Source: Thermotogae bacterium
GTDB taxonomy: Bacteria; Thermotogota; Thermotogae; UBA12178
Direction: 5' to 3'
Length of the DNA stretch: 13,872 nucleotides
NCBI GenBank assembly: GCA_003641795.1
Contig: QNAP01000018.1
Location: 1-13,872 of the forward strand
The position numbers were made by a program, and so were the translations under genes. The notes under the pieces are model-generated. The model searched no databases. It saw only the letters and a list, made by a program, of their open reading frames with translations, and was not told the DNA's origin. Positions 1-5,808 of this stretch are shown piece by piece (position 1 is the first letter of the stretch; each line of letters begins with the position of its first letter).

Positions 1-1
1 C

Positions 2-118
2 TCGGCGCTCGTGATGCTGTGTGATCGTGTGGGATTCTGGAGTGGTGGGATGAAAGTGCTCGCTTCGGCGCTTCGCAAGACAAGCTTTCTGCAATGTGAA
101 ATTAGAAGAGTAGGATGA
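2..118 (+). CDS. C-terminal tail of an unidentified protein (5' end outside window)
   Basis: Frame 2 is open from the window edge to a TGA at 116-118 and gives 38 residues starting SALVMLCDRVGFWSGG and ending CEIRRVG. The other two forward frames meet stops within the first 25 bases, so this is the most likely reading frame of a gene running in from the left. I do not recognise a family from so short a tail; it is mildly hydrophobic with two cysteines. No U-tailed hairpin follows it before the next promoter, so transcription from this gene may run into the riboswitch downstream. A noncoding origin cannot be excluded. Confidence 0.4.
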   Translation, partial: SALVMLCDRVGFWSGGMKVLASALRKTSFLQCEIRRVG

Positions 119-147
119 AAATATTGAATGTGGGAGGCCTGTTTTTC

Positions 148-174
148 GTGACACCCTAATCGTGATATTATAAG
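148..174 (+). promoter_or_regulatory. Candidate sigma-A promoter for the riboswitch operon
   Basis: GTGACA at 148-153 (five of six matches to TTGACA) lies 15 bases before TATAAG at 169-174; TATTAT at 166-171 is an overlapping alternative -10. Transcription would begin near 180-182, directly before the first base of the aptamer at 188, which is where a riboswitch promoter should sit. The spacer is shorter than ideal, so the exact -35 is uncertain. Confidence 0.55.
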
Positions 175-187
175 AAAGGCAAACAAC

Positions 188-236
188 GGGCGATGGAGTC
201 CGCCCAAATCGCCGTAAGGCTGATGACTCCTGCCGA
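188..236 (+). promoter_or_regulatory. Fluoride riboswitch aptamer (crcB motif)
   Basis: The sequence fits the fluoride riboswitch fold. Stem P1 is GGGCG (188-192) with CGCCC (201-205), closing a loop that contains GGAGTC (195-200). An AAA linker (206-208) leads to a short GCC-GTAA-GGC hairpin (211-220). The conserved TGATGACTCCTGCC segment follows, and its GACTCC (225-230) is the exact complement of GGAGTC, forming the six-pair pseudoknot that defines this class. The layout matches the crystallised Thermotoga petrophila example as I remember it. The last aptamer strand is shared with the terminator at 226-262, so fluoride binding should block termination and switch on downstream genes. Oddly, no recognisable fluoride exporter follows. 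Class assignment is from sequence pattern and fold; ligand binding is inferred. Confidence 0.92.
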
Positions 237-262
237 GTTTTCGGTGGGAGTTTTTTGTTTTT
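226..262 (+). terminator. Riboswitch expression platform: intrinsic terminator
   Basis: ACTCCTGCCGA (226-236) pairs with TCGGTGGGAGT (241-251) over eleven base pairs, two of them G-U, around a GTTT loop. TTTTTT (251-256), one G and TTTTT (258-262) follow. Bases 226-230 of the 5' arm are also the 3' strand of the aptamer pseudoknot, so terminator and ligand-bound aptamer are mutually exclusive. This is an ON switch by transcription antitermination. Confidence 0.9.
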
Positions 263-283
263 GCAACAAGAGAGGTGCGAAGA

Positions 284-592
284 TTGGTTTTAAAAGTGAT
301 CATTCCATTTTACAGATTCGATCTGTGGCGAAGGGTGCAAACATTGGAAAATACCGAGCTGTTACGACAGCTCGAACTCTTCCTCACCATCGCAGAGGAC
401 ATTCAGAACAAGCGAGAAGAAGAGTTCTACAGTCGTCGTTTGAAGGAAGTCGATGAATTTCTTGAGGAGTCACGACGAGAAGTAGAACGATTGTCAAGCT
501 TGTTGGAGGAATACGAAAAGGATAGAAACATCGTTTTGGAGAGATTGGAAAAATACGGCTCCATTCTCAAACACAAGGATCGCGGATCATGA
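284..592 (+). CDS. Small coiled-coil protein, first gene under the fluoride riboswitch
   Basis: I do not recognise this 102-residue protein with confidence. From about residue 23 it is almost entirely charged heptad-like helix (LENTELLRQLELFL, then REEEFYSRRLKEVDEFLEES and EVERLSSLLEEYEKDRNIVLERL), so it is probably a soluble coiled coil; there is no membrane segment or signal peptide. The start chosen is TTG at 284 because GAGAGGTG (270-277) lies six bases before it; an in-frame GTG at 275 would lie inside that site. The N-terminus is therefore uncertain by three residues. The stop overlaps the next ORF as ATGA (589-592). The pattern loosely recalls FlgN-type flagellar chaperones, but this is only a resemblance in helix style. 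Confidence 0.65.
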   Translation: MVLKVIIPFYRFDLWRRVQTLENTELLRQLELFLTIAEDIQNKREEEFYSRRLKEVDEFLEESRREVERLSSLLEEYEKDRNIVLERLEKYGSILKHKDRGS

Positions 593-738
593 CGACCGGG
601 GGTGTTCGAAAGATCGAGAGGACGGTAGGGTTGAGAGCGAACGTGTGTCCGAACCCATTCGTCGCTCGAAGGTCTGAAGCTGGGGGAGTCGAGATTGCAA
701 ATAGAGATGAAGTGGCTTTTCTTGTCGAAGCGTTTTGA
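589..738 (+). CDS. Hypothetical small ORF, possibly 5' half of a frameshifted gene
   Basis: This 49-codon ORF begins with an ATG overlapping the previous stop (ATGA at 589-592), typical of translational coupling, and ends at TGA 736-738. The product runs MTTGGVRKIERT to ARRSEAGGVEIANRDEVAFL and VEAF. It shares bases 695-738 with the next ORF in another frame. If one T is removed from the TTTT run at 733-736, the reading continues as VEAF-EIPKEFVKRHRRFF into the next ORF, giving a single protein of about 176 residues. The VEIAN...EFVKRHRR...RTVRKLL pattern of the joined version faintly resembles the anti-sigma-28 factor FlgM, but it is too weak to name. Either a short coupled gene or half of a split one. 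Confidence 0.4.
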   Translation: MTTGGVRKIERTVGLRANVCPNPFVARRSEAGGVEIANRDEVAFLVEAF

Positions 739-1120
739 AATACCGAAGGAATTCGTGAAAAGGCACCGAAGGTTTTTTTCGAACGAAGAAACCGTTATTC
801 GAACTGTCAGAAAACTGTTGTCGAGTGATAACAGTAGCGAAGCTACGAGCGGGTACGAAGAGTTCGAGCGACGGCCGGACCTTGGTTCGTTGAAGGTTCT
901 TTTCGATACCCAGGCTCGACGTTTGTCGAAAGTGGAAACCCAGAGAGCGGTCTTGCGTAGGAAGGTGTACGATGTTTTTATGGAAACCCGGGTCCTGGCC
1001 ATTCGCTTGGCGGGAACCAGTGCGCACCTTCATTCTCTGGGCTTGATAGACACTGATGAACGAAATCGGGACTTGGAGCTCGTGGAAAAGTACTTGGTAC
1101 AGCTCAAGTTAACGGGGTGA
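695..1120 (+). CDS. Hypothetical protein, 141 residues
   Basis: The family is not recognised. The ORF is read from TTG 695, which has GGGGGAG at 682-688 six bases upstream; an ATG at 707 lacks such a site. The product is soluble-looking, rich in Arg and Glu, with a helical C-terminal half (LGSLKVLFDTQARRLSKVE, then TQRAVLRRKVYDVFMETRVL and DLELVEKYLVQLKLTG). It overlaps the preceding ORF by 44 bases and may be its continuation after a one-base frameshift at 733-736; in that case the first 13 or so residues given here would be wrong. The stop at 1118-1120 lies six bases before the next start and forms part of that gene's ribosome binding site. Co-transcription from the riboswitch promoter is likely. 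Confidence 0.6.
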   Translation: MQIEMKWLFLSKRFEIPKEFVKRHRRFFSNEETVIRTVRKLLSSDNSSEATSGYEEFERRPDLGSLKVLFDTQARRLSKVETQRAVLRRKVYDVFMETRVLAIRLAGTSAHLHSLGLIDTDERNRDLELVEKYLVQLKLTG

Positions 1121-1126
1121 GCTCTT

Positions 1127-1822
1127 GTGGAAGAGAAATTCGAACCGAGGATAGAAGAAGTCGAATTTCTTGAGCTGATCGAGTCCGGCTTCTCTGGTTG
1201 TCCCGTATGCCAACTCAACCTCGAGACCGTGCGTAAAAGCGCTTTCAGCATACTGTATGAGTTGGTGAACGATCCCGGAATCCGTACCCGTTTGAGAGAA
1301 GGGGGTTTGTGTCCTAAACACGCCGGGTTGCTCTTTCAGGTATTGGAAGAGTCTCCAGATCTTGGGTTTTTAGGCATTTCCATCATCCTCAAAGATGTTT
1401 TGGATCATGGCACAAAGCTCAACCTTTTTGAACAATCGCCTTACGGCAGAAAGAAAAAGGGACGGAAACGTTCCCACGAGTGCTATTTTTGTAGGTTGGA
1501 AAGGGAAGCGAATAAACGGCACATCTCCATCTTCGCCAGAATGATGACAGACCATTCCGAGAGGAAGATCTTTGAACGATCGGAATCGATACTCTGCCTT
1601 CCACACACCGTTGAGCTCGCAAACTCTCTTTTTGGAACGCCGCATTTCGAAGAGATTCTACGAATACAAGAAGAAAAACTTCACACGTTATCCTCATTCC
1701 TCAAATCTTTCATAGCGAAACACGATTACAGAAACACGATCCCCTTCACCCAAGAGGAAGCTTCAGCGTGGAAGAAGGCTCTGGAGATCATTTCAGGAGG
1801 GGTGATTTCCAACAAGAAGTGA
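1127..1822 (+). CDS. DUF6062-like protein with two CxxC...CxxH putative metal sites
   Basis: A 231-residue soluble protein starting at GTG 1127, with GGGGTGA at 1114-1120 as ribosome binding site. It contains two similar halves: C25-P-V-C28 followed by C62-P-K-H65, and C119-Y-F-C122 followed by C157-L-P-H160. Spacing between the CxxC and CxxH pairs is 33 residues in the first half and 34 in the second, which points to an internal duplication and two CCCH zinc or iron sites. The rest is helical; residues 107-115 form a Lys/Arg cluster between the halves. The pattern matches what I recall of DUF6062, a family of unknown function in Thermotogae and Firmicutes. It is the last gene of the riboswitch run; the downstream rpsO has its own promoter. 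Confidence 0.8.
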   Translation: MEEKFEPRIEEVEFLELIESGFSGCPVCQLNLETVRKSAFSILYELVNDPGIRTRLREGGLCPKHAGLLFQVLEESPDLGFLGISIILKDVLDHGTKLNLFEQSPYGRKKKGRKRSHECYFCRLEREANKRHISIFARMMTDHSERKIFERSESILCLPHTVELANSLFGTPHFEEILRIQEEKLHTLSSFLKSFIAKHDYRNTIPFTQEEASAWKKALEIISGGVISNKK

Positions 1823-1865
1823 TGATAAATCGACACGCCCGCACTGCTGCACGTGGGAAGGGTTT

Positions 1866-1876
1866 CGTGATATAAT
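1866..1876 (+). promoter_or_regulatory. Extended -10 promoter for rpsO
   Basis: TGATATAAT at 1868-1876 is a perfect TATAAT with an upstream TGn extension. No convincing -35 is visible 16-18 bases upstream, as is usual for extended -10 promoters. Transcription would start near 1882-1884 and give a leader of about 68 bases before the S15 start codon. Confidence 0.7.
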
Positions 1877-1883
1877 CAAGTGC

Positions 1884-1950
1884 AAAATACCTCACCTCGG
1901 TTGGAGGCGCTGTTCCTTCTACTGGGGTGGAGGCATATGGAGGGGAAAAC
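1884..1950 (+). promoter_or_regulatory. rpsO 5' leader, possible S15 autoregulatory structure
   Basis: The leader contains complementary pieces: CCTC at 1895-1898 can fold locally with GAGG nearby (1904-1907), while CCTCACCTC (1890-1898) can instead pair at longer range with GGGGTGGAG (1924-1932), just before the ribosome binding site. Alternative leader folds that control ribosomal protein S15 are known in several phyla with unrelated structures. Pairing is visible in the sequence; regulation is inference. Confidence 0.3.
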
Positions 1951-2220
1951 ATGCCGCTGGATAAGGACACGAAGGCCAAGATCATCGAGGAGTACAGGCT
2001 CCACAATGGAGATACGGGTTCAGCCGAGGTACAAGTGGCCCTCTTGACCGCAAGAATTCAGCATCTGACGGAGCATTTGAAAAAGCATCCGAAGGATTTC
2101 CATTCTCGGCGAGGACTCATGAAGATGATAGGTCACAGGAGGAAGCTCCTCAAATATCTGAAGCGTGAGAAACCTCAACAGTACAAGGAACTGATCTCAA
2201 AGCTCGGCTTGAGAGGATGA
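1951..2220 (+). CDS. rpsO: 30S ribosomal protein S15
   Basis: Eighty-nine residues, the usual S15 length. S15 is a primary binder of the 16S rRNA central domain at the helix 20-22 junction and contributes to an intersubunit bridge. Family hallmarks are visible: HNGDTGSAEVQVALLTARI (about residues 17-35), then LTEHLKKHPKDFHSRRGL and MKMIGHRRKLLKYLKR. The start is ATG 1951, preceded by GGAGGGG at 1939-1945; an upstream in-frame start at 1927 would add eight residues that S15 proteins lack. It has its own promoter and is followed by a strong terminator before pnp, the classical neighbour of rpsO in many bacteria. Confidence 0.97.
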   Translation: MPLDKDTKAKIIEEYRLHNGDTGSAEVQVALLTARIQHLTEHLKKHPKDFHSRRGLMKMIGHRRKLLKYLKREKPQQYKELISKLGLRG

Positions 2221-2243
2221 ACGAATCAAAGAAGGAGTAAAAT

Positions 2244-2273
2244 AGTGGAGCGGGGTATCCGCTCCACTTTTTT
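2244..2273 (+). terminator. Intrinsic terminator between rpsO and pnp
   Basis: AGTGGAGCGG (2244-2253) and CCGCTCCACT (2259-2268) form a perfect ten-base-pair stem with a five-base GGTAT loop, followed by a run of six T (2268-2273). It separates rpsO from pnp by only about 30 bases. With no obvious promoter between it and pnp, it is probably an attenuator through which some transcripts read, and it would also shield the rpsO mRNA 3' end. Confidence 0.92.
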
Positions 2274-2306
2274 GAGGATGTATTTGAAGGGACGAGGTGA
2301 TGAGAG

Positions 2307-4538
2307 TTGAAGACTTGGGAAAGAGAAATATTCGGCAGGAAACTCAAAATTGAATATGGGAAAATGGCCAAGCAAGCAAACGGTTCCGTACTGGTGCGTT
2401 TCGGGGATTCCGCCCTGCTGGTGACAGCTTGCGCTAGCTCTAAGCCCTTAGAGAATGTCGATTTTTTGCCGCTCACAGTAGAGTATCAGGAGAGGTTCTA
2501 CGCCGCGGGAAAGATTCCGGGAGGGTTCGTAAAAAGAGAAGGAAGACCCAGTGAAAACGCGATACTTTCTGCACGGTTGATCGATAGGCCCATAAGACCG
2601 CTCTTTCCAAAAGAAATGAGACACGAGATCCAGATAGTGGCCACGGTGCTTTCTGCGGATCCCGACGATCCTCCCGATACGTGGGGCATAATGGGAGCCT
2701 CTCTCGCTCTGAACTTGTCAGATATTCCATTCGACGGGGTCGTCGCAGGTATCAGGGTGGGATACGTGAATGGCGAATTCAAGGCTTTTCCTACCGAACG
2801 AGAAATGGAGGAAAGTAGGCTCGACATCGTTGTTGCGGGAACGGAAGAAGCCGTCACCATGGTGGAAGGAGAAGCGAAGGAAGTCTCAGAGGAAGAGATG
2901 CTGAAGGCCCTCGCTTTCGCGCACGATGCTATTAAGAAGCTGGTGGCTTTTCAGAAAGAGATCATCTCAGAATTCGAGATAGAGAAATTCGAGATAGAAA
3001 AAACTGAACGTCCCGAAGGGCTCGTCGAATCCTTCGATGTCATGATCGACGAGAGCAAACTTCGCCATTTGATACTGACGCCCGCAAAGCACGAAAGAGA
3101 CGAGGTACTCAAGTCTTACAGAGACGAACTTCTCGAGCGATTCTTCTCGGAAAAATGGCCCGCAGAGGAGCGGGACCAGGTAGAGCATTTCTTGAAGGAA
3201 CACTTTGAGGAACGGCTGAAGGAAAAGATGAGAAAGATGGTACTTGAAGAGGGCATCCGTGCGGACGGACGCAAGCCGGATGACATACGGCCTATTGCGT
3301 GTGAAGTGGGCATCTTTCCTCGAACACACGGTTCCGCACTCTTCACGCGGGGGGAAACCCAAAGTTTGGGTATAGTGACCCTTGGGGCACCCATGGACGA
3401 GCAGATCATAGACACGTTGCTGGAAGAAGGTTCTAAGCGTTTCATGCTTCATTACAACTTTCCACCCTATTCCACCGGTGAGGTCAAACCCATGCGAGGA
3501 CCGAGCCGTCGCGAAATAGGCCATGGACACTTGGCAGAAAGGGCGTTGAGGAACGTGCTGCCGCCTGAAGAGGAGTTCCCTTACACCATTCGCGTGGTTT
3601 CGGAGATTCTGGAATCGAACGGGTCTTCTTCCATGGCAACGGTTTGCTCTGGCTCGCTGTCACTGATGGATGCCGGAGTACCCATCCGAAAACACGTTGC
3701 GGGTGTAGCCATGGGGTTGGTCATCGAAGGCGAAGAAGCGGTGGTGTTGACGGACATCCTTGGGATGGAGGATCACTTGGGCGACATGGATTTCAAGGTC
3801 GCTGGAACGAGAGATGGTATCACCGCCTTCCAGATGGATGTCAAAGTGAGTGGAGTGAGTGAAGAAATCATGAGAGAAGCGCTCGAGAGAGCGCGAAGGG
3901 CACGTATGAAGATACTCGATGTGATGGAAGCGGCCTTACCGTCACCAAGACCTTCTCTGTCTGCGCACGCACCGATAATTAAGTTGACCAGCGTACCTGT
4001 AGACAAGATAGGCGAGATCATAGGACCAGGTGGGAGGGTTGTGAAGTGGATAAGCAAGGAGTTCGATGTTTCCGTATATGTAGACGATGAAACGGGGCAG
4101 GTGAAGGTCTCCGGGCATGATGTTGAAAACGTGGATCAAGCCATAACCGTCATAAGGGACCTGGTCAAGGATGTGGAGGTAGGTCAGGAATTCGAAGGAA
4201 AAGTCACAAGAATCGAACCGTACGGTATGTTTATCGAAGTCAAACCCGGTAAGATCGGTCTGCTGCATTCTTCGAAGATGTCGAGCGAACTCAAAGACTT
4301 TGCGAAGAGGTTTCAAATTGGCGACAGGGTTCGTGTGGTGATAACGGATATCGACAACTTGGGAAGGCTTCAACTGAAGGAAGCGGGTTTCGAATTGCAA
4401 GGGTCAGACGGTAGGCGCCACGGTAGTGGGCACGGTAAAAAACCTCGCGGGAGTTCCCACAAGCATGCTTCGCACAGAAGCACTGGGCGGGATAGCAGGA
4501 GGAGACCCAACGATGGGTCAGGCAAGAGCCAGAATTAA
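2307..4538 (+). CDS. pnp: Polyribonucleotide nucleotidyltransferase (PNPase)
   Basis: A 743-residue 3'-to-5' phosphorolytic exoribonuclease, a trimeric cytoplasmic enzyme releasing nucleoside diphosphates from RNA. The start is TTG 2307 with GAGGTGAT at 2294-2301. Domain order is complete: a first RNase PH domain (about 5-145), a helical linker (to about 310), a second RNase PH domain (about 315-545), a KH domain with GPGG at 573-576, and an S1 domain (about 624-692). Catalytic residues are present: D489, D495 and K497 in EDHLGDMDFKVAG correspond to E. coli D486, D492 and K494. The last 47 or so residues are a Gly/Ser/His/Arg-rich basic tail, likely disordered and RNA-binding. The linker contains a tandem FEIEK repeat from a 15-base duplication. 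The 3' end overlaps the next gene by 26 bases. Confidence 0.97.
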   Translation: MKTWEREIFGRKLKIEYGKMAKQANGSVLVRFGDSALLVTACASSKPLENVDFLPLTVEYQERFYAAGKIPGGFVKREGRPSENAILSARLIDRPIRPLFPKEMRHEIQIVATVLSADPDDPPDTWGIMGASLALNLSDIPFDGVVAGIRVGYVNGEFKAFPTEREMEESRLDIVVAGTEEAVTMVEGEAKEVSEEEMLKALAFAHDAIKKLVAFQKEIISEFEIEKFEIEKTERPEGLVESFDVMIDESKLRHLILTPAKHERDEVLKSYRDELLERFFSEKWPAEERDQVEHFLKEHFEERLKEKMRKMVLEEGIRADGRKPDDIRPIACEVGIFPRTHGSALFTRGETQSLGIVTLGAPMDEQIIDTLLEEGSKRFMLHYNFPPYSTGEVKPMRGPSRREIGHGHLAERALRNVLPPEEEFPYTIRVVSEILESNGSSSMATVCSGSLSLMDAGVPIRKHVAGVAMGLVIEGEEAVVLTDILGMEDHLGDMDFKVAGTRDGITAFQMDVKVSGVSEEIMREALERARRARMKILDVMEAALPSPRPSLSAHAPIIKLTSVPVDKIGEIIGPGGRVVKWISKEFDVSVYVDDETGQVKVSGHDVENVDQAITVIRDLVKDVEVGQEFEGKVTRIEPYGMFIEVKPGKIGLLHSSKMSSELKDFAKRFQIGDRVRVVITDIDNLGRLQLKEAGFELQGSDGRRHGSGHGKKPRGSSHKHASHRSTGRDSRRRPNDGSGKSQN

Positions 4539-5808
4539 CGCCCTACCTGTAGTCAAAGAGGTGGGCGATGTAAGAGTGGTGGTGCAGGAACAACTTGGTA
4601 TACGTGGTGTTGCTTTCCTTGTCGCCGCCGGTGTGGGGAGCGCTGTTGAACCTGCTGAACTTTCTGGGATTTCCCACTTGATCGAACACACGGCATTTAA
4701 GGGCACCGAAACGAGGAGCGCTCTTCAAATCAAACTTCCGATAGAACGCGTTGGAGGGCATCTAAATGCCCTCACTTCACGTGTGGCAACGGTTTACTAC
4801 TTTCACGTTCCTCGTGAAGTTTTCGACGAAGCTGCGGACATACTCTTGGATCTCTACAGTCATCCCCTCTTTGAACGCACTGCGGTGGAATTAGAGAAGT
4901 CCGTTGTCTTGGAGGAGATCAGAGAATCGCAGGATGAGCCAACCGACGTCGTCTTCGATCAGTTAACTAAGATGGTTTGGAGCAACGATTTTGGGAAACC
5001 TGTTCTGGGTAGTGAAGAAACGGTGTCTCTTCTCGACCGTGAAGATCTCGTTGGCTTCCACCGCTTGCACTATGTGAGTGGGAAGACCCTGATGGTTGCA
5101 TTTGGAAACATCTCTTTTGAAGAAGTGGAAAGACATGTAGAAAAATTCTTGAAAGAGCTTCCAAAGGGATCTCGTTCGGCACTTCCCAGTCCACCAGATG
5201 TTGTGACGAGTGGGGCGGGGAATCTCGTTTTGAGCCATAAGAGGGATCTCAATCAGGTGCATGTGGTCTTCTTCAAAGCCATGCCTGGTAGGCGCAGCAA
5301 GGATAGAGCCAAGATGGACATTCTAAACACGGCACTTGGGAGTGGCATGAGCTCGTTGCTTTTCGAGCGCGTCAGAGAAAAGTGTGGGCTGGCCTACACG
5401 ATTGGATCTGACTTGATCCTCTACCGCAATGGTGGTGGCATTTTCGTATATGCATCGACATCTGAGGAAAAGTTCTGGCAACTTTCCGATGAGTTGAGGA
5501 GTCTCTTCGAAAGGCTGATAAACGAGGGGTTGGGTAAATCGCTTTTTGACTACGGTAAGAACCGACTGATCGGTGGGTTGGAGCTCTCTTCAGAGAGGGC
5601 TTTGAGCAACGCTTTCAGACTTTTGGATGACTCGCTGAATCTGGATAGACCGAGAAGTCTGGACGAAGTCTTACAGGAGATCGAGCAGGTCGAGTTAGAG
5701 GAATTGAACTCCTTTTTGAGACGCCGTTTTGTGGGGCAGTGGTATCTTTCAGTGGTGGCTCCAGAGGGATTCGATCCAACACGAGCAGCCGGTCAGTGGA
5801 AGATATGA
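4513..5808 (+). CDS. M16 family zinc metallopeptidase (mitochondrial processing peptidase-like)
   Basis: A 431-residue protein of the insulinase/pitrilysin clan. The inverted zinc motif HLIEH is at residues 55-59, and a third metal-ligand glutamate is expected around E134-E138 in VVLEEIRESQDEP, at the usual family spacing. The C-terminal half carries the RVREKCGLAYTIGSD segment found in the second M16 domain, so both domains of a single-chain MPP-like peptidase are present. There is no signal peptide, so it is probably cytoplasmic. The start is ATG 4513 with GGAGGAG at 4498-4504; the frame is open further upstream to 4426 inside pnp, but with no ribosome binding site. A pnp-M16 arrangement is also found in Firmicutes (pnpA region, MlpA/YmxG). 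The physiological substrate is unknown. Confidence 0.93.
   Translation: MGQARARINALPVVKEVGDVRVVVQEQLGIRGVAFLVAAGVGSAVEPAELSGISHLIEHTAFKGTETRSALQIKLPIERVGGHLNALTSRVATVYYFHVPREVFDEAADILLDLYSHPLFERTAVELEKSVVLEEIRESQDEPTDVVFDQLTKMVWSNDFGKPVLGSEETVSLLDREDLVGFHRLHYVSGKTLMVAFGNISFEEVERHVEKFLKELPKGSRSALPSPPDVVTSGAGNLVLSHKRDLNQVHVVFFKAMPGRRSKDRAKMDILNTALGSGMSSLLFERVREKCGLAYTIGSDLILYRNGGGIFVYASTSEEKFWQLSDELRSLFERLINEGLGKSLFDYGKNRLIGGLELSSERALSNAFRLLDDSLNLDRPRSLDEVLQEIEQVELEELNSFLRRRFVGQWYLSVVAPEGFDPTRAAGQWKI

Noticed and set aside
115..159. 14-codon ATG frame overlapping the upstream stop (ATGA-type)
   Set aside because: Too short to judge and overlaps the proposed promoter; no coding signal beyond the overlap.
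193..456. Plus-strand frame starting inside the riboswitch
   Set aside because: It runs through the aptamer and terminator and out of frame with the coiled-coil gene; no ribosome binding site.
427..1002. Long minus-strand open frame (191 codons) opposite the riboswitch genes
   Set aside because: Its product is Ser/Arg-rich without domain character, and it lies antisense to plus-strand ORFs with coupled starts and ribosome binding sites; it is a shadow frame.
1823..1867. Intrinsic terminator after the DUF6062-like gene
   Set aside because: CCC/GGG-containing imperfect pairings exist near 1838-1860, but there is no T run and the stem is interrupted.
2967..3530. Minus-strand frame of 187 codons inside pnp
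   Set aside because: Antisense to strongly conserved PNPase sequence; shadow frame.
4426..4512. Upstream GTG extension of the M16 peptidase
   Set aside because: Lies inside pnp without a ribosome binding site, whereas ATG 4513 has GGAGGAG at good spacing and fits the family N-terminus.
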